The notes: generated from the sequence alone by a model not told the origin. DNA of 64,000 nt from Amycolatopsis sp. NBC_01488 (GCF_036227105.1 NZ_CP109434.1:1306001-1370000); one strand, 5' to 3'; shown: positions 19,320 through 27,932, counted from the stretch's first letter. Numbers and translations are program-made.

Positions 19320-19748
19320 ATGGCTACGCAGTTTTCCCAGCGCTTGCACATCCACACCGGCGGCAGCGGCGGCAGCGGGGCGTTCGGCTTCATCGTCGTC
19401 GGGTTGCTGATCCTGGCCATCATCGTGGTGGCGGTGCGGGTGTCGAAGGTGCGCCGCGAAGAGGCGATGAAGAACGGCGGCCCGTTCCCGCCCACCGCGA
19501 ACTTCCCGCCGCAGCAAGGGTTTGCCGGGCCGCCGGGTGCGTTCCCCGCACCGCAGCAGGGGACCGCCGGGTTCCCGCCGCAACCGGGGTCGGGTGGGTT
19601 CCCCGCGCCGCAGCCCGGGTTCGCGCCGCCGCAGCCCGGGTTCCCGCCGTCCCAGCCGGGATTCCCGCCGCACCAACAGCAGTACGCGCCGCAGGGGCCG
19701 TACGGGCAGCGGCCGCCGGGGCCGGGAGCGGGTCCGCAGAGCTGGTGA
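19320..19748 (+). CDS. single-span membrane protein with Pro/Gly/Gln-rich tail
   Basis: 142 aa. One transmembrane helix is at about residues 22-44 ('FGFIVVGLLILAIIVVAV'), followed by a short basic patch (RVSKVRREE). The tail of about 90 residues is low-complexity, with repeats of the type 'PGFPPxQ'. The topology is likely N-out with the tail in the cytoplasm, by the positive-inside rule. ATG 19320 has GGGAGGG about 6 nt upstream. The stop overlaps the GntR start by GTGA, and a similar protein follows the GntR gene. Confidence 0.7.
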   Translation: MATQFSQRLHIHTGGSGGSGAFGFIVVGLLILAIIVVAVRVSKVRREEAMKNGGPFPPTANFPPQQGFAGPPGAFPAPQQGTAGFPPQPGSGGFPAPQPGFAPPQPGFPPSQPGFPPHQQQYAPQGPYGQRPPGPGAGPQSW

Positions 19749-20110
19749 TCATCCCCTTCGACAGCAGTTCGCCGGTCCCGCCGTTCGAGCAGATCCGGTC
19801 CGGGCTCGCGACGCGGATCAACGACCGGAGCCTGCCGGTCGGCACGAAGCTGCCCACGGTCCGGCAGTTCGCCGCCGACCTGGGCATCGCCCCCAACACG
19901 GTGGCCCGCGCGTACCGCGAGCTGGAAGAGGCGGGGCTGATCGAGACACGCGGCCGCGCGGGCAGCTTCGTCGCGGCCGCGGGCGACCAGAGCCGCCGCC
20001 GGGCCCAGCAGGCCGCGGCGGCGTACGCGGACCTGACCCGTAAGCTCGGCCTGGACGACGCCGAGGCGCTGGCGATCATCCGCGCCGCGCTCGACGAAGG
20101 AAGGGGCTGA
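19745..20110 (+). CDS. GntR-family regulator, short YtrA-like type
   Basis: 121 aa. The winged HTH is at about residues 8-75 ('PPFEQIRSGLATRI', 'KLPTVRQFAADLGIAPNTVARAYRELE', 'GLIETRGRAGSFV'). It lacks the UTRA/FCD effector domain and ends in a short helical extension, as in the YtrA subfamily, which usually controls adjacent transport or membrane genes. It sits between and overlaps two small proline-rich membrane proteins, so the three form a unit; autoregulation is likely but no operator was identified. Confidence 0.85.
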   Translation: MIIPFDSSSPVPPFEQIRSGLATRINDRSLPVGTKLPTVRQFAADLGIAPNTVARAYRELEEAGLIETRGRAGSFVAAAGDQSRRRAQQAAAAYADLTRKLGLDDAEALAIIRAALDEGRG

Positions 20111-20112
20111 TC

Positions 20113-20421
20113 ATGGGCTTGAGCGTGCTGACGCTGCTGATCATCCTGGTGCCCGTCGCGCTGATCGCGACGCTGGTGATCGTGGTGATCAAGGTGAACA
20201 AGCCGAAGCAGCCGCCGTACCCGCCGCTGCAGTACCCGGGTTACCCGCCGCAGCAGGGGTATCCGGGCCAGCAGCCGCCGGGTTACCCGCCGCAGCAGGG
20301 ATATCCGGGCCAGCAGCCGGGGTATCCGCCGCCGCAGCAGGGGTACCCGGGCCAGCAGCCGGGTTACCCGCCGCAGCAAGGCTTCCCGCCCCAGCAGGGC
20401 GGCTATCCCCCGCAGCAGTAG
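20113..20421 (+). CDS. single-span membrane protein with GYP(P)QQ repeats
   Basis: 102 aa. The N-terminal hydrophobic segment is 'VLTLLIILVPVALIATLVIVV', then a lysine cluster, then about 70 residues of 'GYPPQQGYPGQQP'-type repeats. The tail resembles the Pro/Tyr/Gln-rich regions of other actinomycete membrane proteins that form flexible or phase-separating cytoplasmic tails; no function is assigned. ATG 20113 starts 2 nt after the GntR stop, with AAGGGG upstream. It is the last gene of the three-gene unit. Confidence 0.7.
   Translation: MGLSVLTLLIILVPVALIATLVIVVIKVNKPKQPPYPPLQYPGYPPQQGYPGQQPPGYPPQQGYPGQQPGYPPPQQGYPGQQPGYPPQQGFPPQQGGYPPQQ
20239..20397 (+). repeat. tandem 39-bp coding repeats
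   Basis: About four units of 39 bp, each opening GGTTACCCGCCGCAGCAG and ending GGCCAGCAGCCG, run in frame through the tail of the small membrane protein. The first two copies differ at one visible position, so the array is recent or homogenised. Confidence 0.75.
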
Positions 20422-20428
20422 CCGAAGT

Positions 20429-20479
20429 CCATGAAGGGCACTCTCATGGTCATGAAAGCCATGAAGGTGCCCTTCATGG
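20429..20479. repeat. nested palindrome between convergent genes (REP-like / terminator)
   Basis: A 13-bp perfect inverted repeat has CCATGAAGGGCAC at 20429-20441 and GTGCCCTTCATGG at 20467-20479. Its 25-nt loop itself contains CATGG...CCATG. It lies exactly between the convergent stops at 20421 and 20483. It could be a two-way terminator, though there is no T-tract, or one copy of a genome-wide REP-type element. Confidence 0.7.
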
Positions 20480-20482
20480 CTT

Positions 20483-21379
20483 TCACATCGCGCGGTAGTC
20501 GCGCAGCTCGATCCGCGGCCCGAACCGCGGCCGCCGGTGGCCGGCGGCCTCCAGGTACCGCACCGCCCGCTGCCGCTGCGGCGCGTACGGTGCCAGCACC
20601 TCCGCCATCCCCGCGTCGTCGAGCTTCAGGCCCAGCACGGCGTTCCCGACCATCGACGGGATGTTGTAGTCGCCGAAGCTGACCGCGTCCGGGTCGCCCC
20701 ACGCGCGCTGCGCGACCTCCGCCGCCGTCCACACCCCGATGCCCGGCACGTGCCGCAGCAGGTGACGACCCTCGAGACCGCGCAGCTCCACCGCGCGCTC
20801 CAGGTGGTGCGCGACGCGGGCCGCGTTGAGCAGGGCCGTGCGGCGCTTGATGTCGACGCCCGCGCGGTGCCAGTGCCAGTCCGGCAGCGACCGCAGCGCC
20901 ACCGGCGTCGGCGGCACGCGCAGGCGCTCCGGCCCCGGTCCGGGTGCCGGCTCGCCGAAGCGGCGGCACAGCTCGGCCCACGACCGGATCGCCTCCTTGC
21001 CGGTCACCTTCTGCTCCAGCACCGCGAGCACCAGCCAGTCCCACACGACACCCGTGGCGCCCAGCCGCAGCCCGGGGTTCTCCCGCCGGGCCCGCGCGAC
21101 GACGTCGTGGTGCGCGACGAACTCCGAGTCGTCGTCGTGCGCGCCGAGCAGCGCCGGGACGCCGGCGAGCAGGCGATCCGCGCCGTCACCCCAGGCCGCG
21201 GCCTCGATGCGGCCGTCCGTCAGCTTGCGCAGCGCGAGCGTGCCCGGGCCGTCCGGCGTGTTCGACGCGAGCCACGTGATGCCGCGCTCGTCGGTGAGGA
21301 TGTTGAGCGACCCGCGCCCGCGCTTCAGCGGACCCAGGACCGCACCCAGGTCGACCTCGAACGCGGGACGCCAGAACAT
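20483..21379 (-). CDS. DNA-3-methyladenine glycosylase, AlkA-like HhH-GPD
   Basis: 298 aa. The N-terminal AlkA-like beta domain is followed by the HhH-GPD fold: 'VLEQKVTGKEAIRSW' and the hairpin-helix-hairpin 'HVPGIGVWTAAEVAQRAWG' near residue 210, then 'DYNIP' carrying the expected catalytic Asp. It excises alkylated bases in base-excision repair. It ends next to the palindrome at 20429-20479 and is followed upstream by the nucleotidyltransferase gene with a 2-nt gap, suggesting co-transcription from there. Confidence 0.82.
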   Translation of the reverse strand: MFWRPAFEVDLGAVLGPLKRGRGSLNILTDERGITWLASNTPDGPGTLALRKLTDGRIEAAAWGDGADRLLAGVPALLGAHDDDSEFVAHHDVVARARRENPGLRLGATGVVWDWLVLAVLEQKVTGKEAIRSWAELCRRFGEPAPGPGPERLRVPPTPVALRSLPDWHWHRAGVDIKRRTALLNAARVAHHLERAVELRGLEGRHLLRHVPGIGVWTAAEVAQRAWGDPDAVSFGDYNIPSMVGNAVLGLKLDDAGMAEVLAPYAPQRQRAVRYLEAAGHRRPRFGPRIELRDYRAM

Positions 21380-21381
21380 CG

Positions 21382-22461
21382 CTACGCGTCGCTCGAGAAG
21401 CGGACGGAACCGTCGGGGAGCACGACGTCCGGCCAGATCCGGGCGCCGTCGAGCAGTTCGCAGCCGGCGCCGACGGACACGCCGTCCCCCAGCACGACCC
21501 CGCGCAGCACCGCGCCCGCGCCGACGCGCGCGCCGTGCCCGAGCACCGAGCGTTCGACGATCGCGCCCTCGGAGACGGCGGCGCCGTCGAACAGCACCGA
21601 GCCGTCGATCTTCGCGCCCGAGCCGACCACCGCCGCGACGCCGATGGTCGAACCGCCGGACAGCTGGGCGTCTTCGGCGACGGAAGCGCCGTCGAGCACG
21701 AGGAAATCGCCGGGGCGGCCGGGCAGCGCGGACGTCGGCGCGACGCCCCGCACCAGGTCGGCCGACCCGCGTACGAACGCTTCCGGCGTGCCGACGTCCA
21801 GCCAGTAGGACTCGTCGACGAAGCCCTGGATGTGCGCGCCCTGCTCCAGCAGCTGCGGGAACGTCTCACGCTCGACCGAAACCCGGCGCCCGGCCGGGAT
21901 CGACTCGATCACCGGGCGGCGGAAGACGTAGCAGCCGGCGTTGATCTGGTCGGTCGGCGGGTTCGGCGTCTTCTCGAGGAACGCCTGGACGCGACCGGTT
22001 TCGTCGGTCGGCACCGAGCCGAACCGGCTCGGGTCGGGCACGCGCTGCAGGTGCAGCGTGACGTCGGCCTCGGACTCGCGGTGCACGCGCAGCTGCGCGC
22101 CGAGGTCCGAGCCGGAGATGATGTCGCCGTTGAAGACGATCACGTGGTCGGCGCGCAGCTTGTCGTAGACGTTGCGGATCGCGCCCGCCGTGTCGAGCGG
22201 CTCGTCCTCGACGACGTACTCGAGGTCCAGGCCGATCGACTTGCCGTCGCCGAAGTACTCCTCGAACACCTCGGCACGGTAGCTCGTACCCAGCACGACG
22301 TGCCGGATCCCGGCCTCGCGGATGCGCGAGAACAGGTGGCTCAGGTACGGCGTCCCGGCTGTCGGGAGCATCGGCTTCGGCGCCGAAAGGGTCAGTGGCC
22401 GCAGTCGCGTGCCCTTGCCCCCGACCAGCACGACGGCGTCGATCTCGACCTCGGACGTCAC
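21382..22461 (-). CDS. manB: mannose-1-phosphate guanylyltransferase-type nucleotidyltransferase
   Basis: 359 aa. The N-terminal NTP-transferase domain has 'VLVGGKGTRLRPLTL' with 'PKPMLP' at residues 9-35. 'NGDII' is near residue 105 and 'DVGTPEAF' near 230. The C-terminal left-handed beta-helix (hexapeptide repeats, about 255-345) is typical of GDP-mannose pyrophosphorylases. GTG 22461 is chosen because GAGGAG sits 6 nt upstream. In mycobacteria the orthologous position (manB next to wbbL) supplies GDP-mannose. The symbol follows that naming; the sugar specificity is inferred. Confidence 0.85.
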   Translation of the reverse strand: MTSEVEIDAVVLVGGKGTRLRPLTLSAPKPMLPTAGTPYLSHLFSRIREAGIRHVVLGTSYRAEVFEEYFGDGKSIGLDLEYVVEDEPLDTAGAIRNVYDKLRADHVIVFNGDIISGSDLGAQLRVHRESEADVTLHLQRVPDPSRFGSVPTDETGRVQAFLEKTPNPPTDQINAGCYVFRRPVIESIPAGRRVSVERETFPQLLEQGAHIQGFVDESYWLDVGTPEAFVRGSADLVRGVAPTSALPGRPGDFLVLDGASVAEDAQLSGGSTIGVAAVVGSGAKIDGSVLFDGAAVSEGAIVERSVLGHGARVGAGAVLRGVVLGDGVSVGAGCELLDGARIWPDVVLPDGSVRFSSDA

Positions 22462-22602
22462 GGAAATCTCCTCTTGTATCACGCACCGCTGAGCGACAAG
22501 CCGCGGGAAACCCTGACGGAGGTCGCCCGGAGGGCCTACCCTAGACAGGAAACAGGCGGGCCTTTCCCCAGAGGGCCCCGGGTCAGTCGGGAGGCCGAGG
22601 GG

Positions 22603-23043
22603 ATGGACCCCCGCGATCGGGCGGACGCCCTGCTCGCACGAGCCCAGGCGCGCGGTGTGTTCGTAGTGACACCCGACAGCGCGACGTCACCGATGGACTC
22701 GTCGAACACCCAGCAGATACCCCGGGCGCAGATCGACAGCCTCGACCCCGACACGACCACGCAGCTGCCGGCGTCGCTGATCGAGGAGAACGACCACCCG
22801 CTGGCCGGCGCGGCGCCGACCCGGCGCCTGGAGGCTCGCAACGGCCGCCGTCCGCAGGCGACGACTCCGCTGAGCACGCCGTCGCCGACCACCCCGATGC
22901 ACACGCCGCTGGCGCGCCGGCCCCAGGCCGAGCCGATCACGAGCCCGCTGAAGGAGCCGGACCCGGAGGACACCGGCCTGGTGCCGACGGTGACGCAGAA
23001 CAACGGCAAGTCCGACCTTTCGCGCCGGCTCGACGGGATCTAG
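22603..23043 (+). CDS. hypothetical protein, disordered, Pro/Thr-rich
   Basis: 146 aa, hydrophilic, with no signal peptide or membrane segment. It opens 'MDPRDRADALLARAQARGVFV' (a likely helix) and then is rich in P, T, S and Q ('TTPLSTPSPTTPMHTPLARRP'). It ends with a charged tail 'LSRRLDGI'. No family is recognised beyond an impression of a lineage-specific conserved protein. ATG 22603 follows GAGG-rich sequence. The last 4 nt overlap the convergent glycosyltransferase stop. Confidence 0.6.
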   Translation: MDPRDRADALLARAQARGVFVVTPDSATSPMDSSNTQQIPRAQIDSLDPDTTTQLPASLIEENDHPLAGAAPTRRLEARNGRRPQATTPLSTPSPTTPMHTPLARRPQAEPITSPLKEPDPEDTGLVPTVTQNNGKSDLSRRLDGI

Positions 23044-23900
23044 CGGGTTTCGAGCTTCAGCCGGAGCGCCAGCCCGAGCTTCGCGGCGGCCAGCACCGGC
23101 TTCCAGGCGAGGCCCGGGTGGCGGTCGGCGAGGTACCGGTAGGCGCTGTCGTGGTGCGCCTTGAGCATCTTCTTCGACGCCTGTGACGTCGAGTGCCCGC
23201 CGACGTGCATGACGCTCGACGACGGCGCGTAGACGTTCAGCCAGCCCGCCTTCGCCAGCCGGTCGCCGAGGTCGACGTCCTCGAAGTACATGAAGTAGCG
23301 CGTGTCGAAGCCGCCGACGGAGTCGAACGCCTCCCGCCGGATCAGCTGGCAGGAACCGGACAGCCAGCCCGACGTGCGCTCGACCGGCGTCCCGGTCTCC
23401 TGGCGGTACTGCTTCGTCCAGGGGTTGCCCGGCCAGACCTTCGCGAAGAGCGCGTGCCCGATCCCGCGCCCGAAGGACGGCAGCAGCCGCGCCGAGGGGT
23501 AGACGGTGCCGTCGAGGTCGTGGATCAGCGGCCCGAAGGCACCCCCGCGCGGCCAGCGCCGGGCAACGTCGAGCAGGGCGTCGAGTGACCCGGGCTCCCA
23601 TTCGAGGTCCGGGTTGACGACGACGACCCAGCCGAAGCGGTCGTCCAGCTCGGCGACCCCGCGGTTGGCGGCGGCCCCGTAGCCGACGTTCTCCCCGATG
23701 CTGAGCAGCTGCACGTTCTGCCGGTTGGCGGTGGCCTTCTCGAGGGCACCCGCCACGGACGCGTTGTCCGCGACGACCACCTTGACCTCGCGCTCGGTGG
23801 CCTTCTCGAGGGTGTCGAGGAAACGCTCGATGGTGTCCTCGGAGAAGTAGGTCACGGTCACGACGCCGACATCGTCGCCATAGCGGGAGTCCTCAGTCAC
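23040..23900 (-). CDS. wbbL: GT2 rhamnosyltransferase, WbbL-like (arabinogalactan linker)
   Basis: 286 aa. The GT-A fold has 'VVTVTYFSEDTIERFLDTL', the nucleotide-binding 'VVADNAS', 'ENVGYGAAANRGV', 'VVNPD' (DxD-equivalent) and 'MYFEDVDLGDRLAKAGW'. It matches decaprenyl-PP-GlcNAc L-rhamnosyltransferases that make the linker between peptidoglycan and arabinogalactan. Its position next to manB and near rmlD, an LCP gene and a TIGR03089 gene mirrors the mycobacterial order. GTG 23900 is chosen over 23915 because GACAAT lies 6 nt before it. Confidence 0.83.
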   Translation of the reverse strand: MTEDSRYGDDVGVVTVTYFSEDTIERFLDTLEKATEREVKVVVADNASVAGALEKATANRQNVQLLSIGENVGYGAAANRGVAELDDRFGWVVVVNPDLEWEPGSLDALLDVARRWPRGGAFGPLIHDLDGTVYPSARLLPSFGRGIGHALFAKVWPGNPWTKQYRQETGTPVERTSGWLSGSCQLIRREAFDSVGGFDTRYFMYFEDVDLGDRLAKAGWLNVYAPSSSVMHVGGHSTSQASKKMLKAHHDSAYRYLADRHPGLAWKPVLAAAKLGLALRLKLETR

Positions 23901-24026
23901 CCGGCCATTGTCCACTCATCACCCAGCGCAACCCCGCCACCCCGCGCCGGGTGACCAAAAGGCGAGCTGTCACCAAAAGTAGTCACCCGAACGCGGCTCG
24001 TAAGATCGTCGCGCCATGATGACTCC

Positions 24027-24557
24027 ATGACGGTGCACGCCTTCGTCGACGAGTCAGCACGTGCTGGCAGCTACCTGCTGTGCGCGACGATCGTGGAACC
24101 CGCGCAGCTGACCCCCACCCGGCGGGCGTTGATGTCACTCCTGCTCCGCGGTGGCCGCGAACTGCATTTCAAGGAGAAGGAACCTCGCCGCAGGATGCTC
24201 ATTGATCGAATGGCCGGACTGCCGGTCACTTCGCGGCTCTACGTCGGCACATGCGCGCCCAAGACGGAAGAGGCCGCCCGGCAGCGTTGCCTCGCCCTGC
24301 TCGCCCAGGATCTGCTCGCGCTCCAGGCCCATCGGCTGGTTCTCGACACACGCGACCACCGCGACAGCAAGGATCGCCAGACGCTGCAGCATGCGCTGGG
24401 CGCTCGCCCGTCGAAGACCGAACTCATCTACGAACACGTCGATTCGACAGCGGAACCGCTTCTGTGAATATCCGACGCGGTCGCGTGGTGCTTCGGAGCG
24501 GGCGGCGATTGGCGACGCCGCGCCAGCCCCCTGGTCGTAGACCGGATCGAAGCCTAG
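24027..24557 (+). pseudogene. small DUF3800-like protein gene interrupted by an in-frame TGA
   Basis: The frame opens at ATG 24027 with 'MTVHAFVDESARAGSYLLCA' and runs 146 codons to TGA at 24465-24467. In the same frame it continues for 29 coherent codons after the stop ('ISDAVAWCFGAGGDWRRR...') to TAG 24557. The 'FVDES' start and a 'W-I-x-DAVAW' region recall a family of small actinomycete proteins with a DUF3800-like beginning, in which a Trp would be expected where TGA stands (TGG to TGA). So this is probably a nonsense-mutated gene or a sequencing error. Its function is unknown. Confidence 0.65.
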
Positions 24558-24566
24558 GACAGCGAA

Positions 24567-24605
24567 AAGCCCGCGAGACGACCGTCCGGACGCGTCACGG
24601 GCCTT
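24567..24605. terminator. possible bidirectional hairpin terminator
   Basis: AAGCCCG (24567-24573) can pair with CGGGCCTT (24598-24605) with one bulge, and GTCCGGAC lies in the loop region. It sits between the interrupted gene (+) and the convergent glycosyltransferase (-). The stem is modest, so the call is tentative. Confidence 0.35.
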
Positions 24606-24679
24606 CATACTCGGCCCCACCGGGACCTCGCACAGAAATCATACCATTCTTACCACTGCTGTTTCCTGGCCAGCTGCGC

Positions 24680-25828
24680 TCAGCGGGTGCGGAGGTGGCG
24701 CGACCAGGCCCGCGCGTACGCCTCTCGGTGCCGCTCCGCGGTCGTGGCCCACGAGAACTCCTTCGCGCGCTGCTGAGCCGCCGTCGCCAGCTCGGCCCGG
24801 CGGCCCGGGTCCGCCAGCAGCTCCGACAGTCCCGCCGCGACATCACCCGCGCCGACGCCGCAGTACGCCACCGCGTCGCCGCCCACCTCGGGCAGTGACA
24901 GGCGGCGGGTGGTCAACACGCACGCGCCGCACGCCATGGCCTCCAGCACCGGGAGCCCGAAACCCTCGCCCAGCGACGGGTAAGCCACCAGGGAAGCGCC
25001 GCCGAGGAACCCGGCCAGTGTCCCGAAAGGCAGATATCCGGCCCGGATCACGCGGAGCCGGTGCGGGACGGCGTCCAGTGCCCGCTCCACCTGCGTGTCC
25101 CAGCCCGGCTGCCCGGCCAGCACCAACGCCGGTGCGTCGCGCTGCCCGGCCACCGCCCTGGCGAACCCGCGGATCAGCGCCGGCACGTTCTTGCGCGGCT
25201 CCAGCGCCCCCAGGAACGCCACGTACGGCGTCCGCCCGAGGCCGACCGCCGAACGGGCAGCCGCCACTTCCGACGGTGACGGTGGGTGAAACCGCTCGGT
25301 GTCGACGCCGTGGTGAATGACTTCCAGCAAAGCGTGCCGCACCGGGCCGACGCGGGCCAGTTCCGTCGCCGTCGCCGCCGACGGGACCACGCACAGCGTC
25401 GCGCGGCGCAACGCCGTCGCGGTCCACGCGCGGAAGAAGCGCGCCTTCACCGACGAGTGCAGCACGGCGTCGGTGAAGAACGTCGCGTCGTGCAGCGTGA
25501 CGACCGATGCCGCCGACGTGGCCAGCGGCATCGTGTAGTGCGGCGAGTGGACGACGTCCGCGCCGAGGCGGCGCACCAGCCGGGGCAACGTCGCCTGTTC
25601 CCAGGTCAGCCGCGCGGTGCGGGTGGTCGTCGTCGGCGACGCGGGCACGACGCGCGAGCGCGGCGCCAGCCGATCGTAAAGCTGCAGGTCCCGGGGCTGG
25701 CAGACGACGGTGATGCGCGCCCCGTCCGCTTCGAGGGCGGCGACGAGCGAATCCACGTACCGGCCGACCCCGCCGCGGTCCGCGGGAACCGCGGTCGCGT
25801 CGATCAGGACCCGGGGATCATCGCTCAC
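24680..25828 (-). CDS. GT4 glycosyltransferase
   Basis: 382 aa, GT-B fold. N-terminal 'VLIDATAVPADRGGVGRYV'; 'HSPHYTMPL' and 'VTLHDATFF' in the acceptor half; 'FLGALEPRKNVPALI' and 'GFGLPVLEAMACGACVLT' with the ExxxxxxE donor-binding pattern near residue 300. Members use NDP-sugars, often mannose or rhamnose, on lipid-linked oligosaccharides. GTG 25828 is chosen because TACCCT lies 6 nt upstream; the frame is open further upstream only as antisense of its neighbour. It is cytoplasmic, with the same strand and direction as the next GT4. Confidence 0.85.
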   Translation of the reverse strand: MSDDPRVLIDATAVPADRGGVGRYVDSLVAALEADGARITVVCQPRDLQLYDRLAPRSRVVPASPTTTTRTARLTWEQATLPRLVRRLGADVVHSPHYTMPLATSAASVVTLHDATFFTDAVLHSSVKARFFRAWTATALRRATLCVVPSAATATELARVGPVRHALLEVIHHGVDTERFHPPSPSEVAAARSAVGLGRTPYVAFLGALEPRKNVPALIRGFARAVAGQRDAPALVLAGQPGWDTQVERALDAVPHRLRVIRAGYLPFGTLAGFLGGASLVAYPSLGEGFGLPVLEAMACGACVLTTRRLSLPEVGGDAVAYCGVGAGDVAAGLSELLADPGRRAELATAAQQRAKEFSWATTAERHREAYARAWSRHLRTR

Positions 25829-25881
25829 CCCTGCAGGGTACGGCGGCGACCCTGCGTCATGGTGGGGAACTGGCAAACCGG

Positions 25882-26958
25882 TCAGGCGTTGGCCCGGACA
25901 TGGATGGCCCAGACGGCTTCCGCCGCGCGACGCCAGGTGAACGCGCGCGCCCGCTCCCTCCCTGATCGGGTGAGGCCGGCCGCCACGGAGGGTGCACCGA
26001 GCACCTTGCGCAACGCCGCGGCCAGCGCCGTCGCGTCGCCGCGCGGCACCATGATCCCCGCGCCGCCCGCCACCTCGGCCAGCGCCGGGACGTCGGTGTG
26101 CACCACCGGGACCCCCGCCGCCATCGCCTCCAGCAACCCCAGGCCGAACCCCTCGGCGAGGCTCGGCACGGCCAGCACGTTCGCCTGCCGCAGCACCGTC
26201 GCCAGCTCGGCGTCCGACACCTTCCCCAGCATCCGCAGCCGGTCCGCGGGCAGACCGCGCTCCGCCGCCAGCGCGGCCGGGTCGACGTCGCCCCAGCCCG
26301 GCTGCCCGGCGAGCACCAGCACCACGTCCTCGAGCGTCGCGACCGCGTCGATCAGCACGTCGATGCCCTTGCGCGGCTCGATCGTCCCGACGGCCAGCAC
26401 GTACCGCGCGGGCAGGTCCACCGGCGCCGACCCCGGCGGCACCCGCACGCCGTGCGGCACCACGCGCACCGGAACGTCGACGTCGATCAGCACCGCCAGC
26501 TCGTCGGCGACCGCCCGCGTCGGCACCACCAGCCCGGACGCGCGCCGCGCCGCCCGCGCGATCATCGACCGGTGCCAGCTGACCCCGCGCGCGGTGAGCG
26601 TCTCGGGGTGGGTCCAGGGCACGGTGTCGTGCACGGTCACGCTCAACGTCCGCCCGGCCGGCGCGCGCGGCGGCGCGAACGGCGTCGGCGCGTGCACCGC
26701 GTCGCCACCCGGCCACCAGGGGAGCCCCAGCTGCCAGACGCCGATCAGCGCCCGCGGCGGGATCCGCAGCACCCGGGGGCCTTCGACGCCCTCCAGCCGG
26801 GCCGCGGCCACGTCGGCGTGCCGCGCGACGACGCTGGACACCGTCCAGCCCGGCGGCGCGGTCTTCGCGAGCGCGGGAATCAGCTCGGCCGTGTACCGCC
26901 CGGTGCCACCGGGCACCGGCGCGAGGAGCTGCTCGGCGAGCACGACCAGTTCGGGCAC
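25882..26958 (-). CDS. GT4 glycosyltransferase
   Basis: 358 aa, GT-B. It has 'GGTGRYTAELIPAL' at the N-terminus, 'VTVHDTVPWTHPE', 'VGTIEPRKGIDVLI', and the donor site 'GFGLGLLEAMAAGVPVV' near residue 285. It is similar in length and plan to its downstream neighbour, and the pair probably add successive sugars to one polymer. GTG 26958 follows the sequence ACAATAGCCGC on its strand. The start region is shared head-to-head with the GT2 gene at 26977, only 18 nt apart, so the two promoters must overlap. Confidence 0.83.
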   Translation of the reverse strand: MPELVVLAEQLLAPVPGGTGRYTAELIPALAKTAPPGWTVSSVVARHADVAAARLEGVEGPRVLRIPPRALIGVWQLGLPWWPGGDAVHAPTPFAPPRAPAGRTLSVTVHDTVPWTHPETLTARGVSWHRSMIARAARRASGLVVPTRAVADELAVLIDVDVPVRVVPHGVRVPPGSAPVDLPARYVLAVGTIEPRKGIDVLIDAVATLEDVVLVLAGQPGWGDVDPAALAAERGLPADRLRMLGKVSDAELATVLRQANVLAVPSLAEGFGLGLLEAMAAGVPVVHTDVPALAEVAGGAGIMVPRGDATALAAALRKVLGAPSVAAGLTRSGRERARAFTWRRAAEAVWAIHVRANA

Positions 26959-26976
26959 GCGGCTATTGTGCGGGAC

Positions 26977-27903
26977 GTGACCGCGAATCCCCCCACCACG
27001 GTGGTCGTCGTGACCTGGCGGGGTGCCAGGCACGTCACCGCCTGCCTCGACGCGCTCGCCGCGCAGACGCGTCCACATCGGACGCTCGTGGTGGACAACG
27101 CCTCCGACGACGGCACCGCCGCCCTGCTCGCGGCCCATCCTTCGCGTCCGCAAGTAATTCGCCTCGCCCGCAACACCGGCTACGCGGGCGCGCTCGCCGT
27201 CGCGGCGAAGCGCGTCGACACTCCACTGATGGCGTGGCTGAACGACGACGCCGAACCCGAGCCGGACTGGCTCGCGACGCTCGAGGACACCCTGGACAAA
27301 GCGCCCTTGGCCGCGGCGGCGACGTCGCGGCTCGTGCGGCCCGACGGCACCACGCAGTCGGCCGGGGTGCGGCTGACGGCCGACGGCCACGGCGCCGACC
27401 TCACCGAGCCCACCGGCGAGGTGTTCGCCTTCTGCGGCGGCGCGGCCCTGCTCCGCACGGACGCGCTGAGCAGCGTGCACGGCGTCCCGGCCGGGTTCTT
27501 CTGCTACTACGAGGACACCGACACGGCGTGGCGACTGCGGCTGGCCGGCTGGGACGTCGTCGCGGCACCCGACGCCCGCGTCCGGCACGCCCACGGCGTC
27601 AGCACCGAGCTGGGCTCGCCGCTGTTCCACCGCTGGAACGAGCGCAACCGGCTGCTCATGCTGCTGCGCTGCGCGCCCCGCGACGTCGCGGTGAAGCAGC
27701 TGGTCAAGTTCGCGGTGCTGACCGCCGTCCTGCCGCTGCGTCCCGGACGGCCCGAGGCGCCGAACTTCCGGTTCGGCCTGCGCTGCCGCGTCCTGGCCGA
27801 GGTGGCCGCGCGGCTACCAGCGACGTTGCGCGCGCGTCGCGAGATCGGCCGGCACACGGCCCTCGGCCGAGGCGCGGTCTGGGAGGCTTGGGCGGGCCTT
27901 TAA
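26977..27903 (+). CDS. GT2 glycosyltransferase
   Basis: 308 aa, GT-A fold: 'TVVVVTWRGARHVTACLDAL', 'VVDNASDDGTA', 'LNDDAEPEPDWL' (DxD region) and 'CYYEDTDTAWRLRLAGWDV'. This is the rhamnosyltransferase-like GT2 subgroup, as for the WbbL-like gene. GTG 26977 has TATTGT 7 nt upstream, a leaderless pattern. It is divergent from a GT4 gene and followed by the GT2-GT4 fusion, forming a three-gene forward run to 31512. Confidence 0.83.
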   Translation: MTANPPTTVVVVTWRGARHVTACLDALAAQTRPHRTLVVDNASDDGTAALLAAHPSRPQVIRLARNTGYAGALAVAAKRVDTPLMAWLNDDAEPEPDWLATLEDTLDKAPLAAAATSRLVRPDGTTQSAGVRLTADGHGADLTEPTGEVFAFCGGAALLRTDALSSVHGVPAGFFCYYEDTDTAWRLRLAGWDVVAAPDARVRHAHGVSTELGSPLFHRWNERNRLLMLLRCAPRDVAVKQLVKFAVLTAVLPLRPGRPEAPNFRFGLRCRVLAEVAARLPATLRARREIGRHTALGRGAVWEAWAGL

Positions 27904-27932
27904 GCTGGCGCCCACCGACGAAGGAGCTGGCT

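Noticed and set aside
24680..26716. 678-codon continuous minus frame as one large glycosyltransferase
   Set aside because: Only the part from GTG 25828 is protein-like; upstream it is the out-of-frame shadow of the next GT4 gene.
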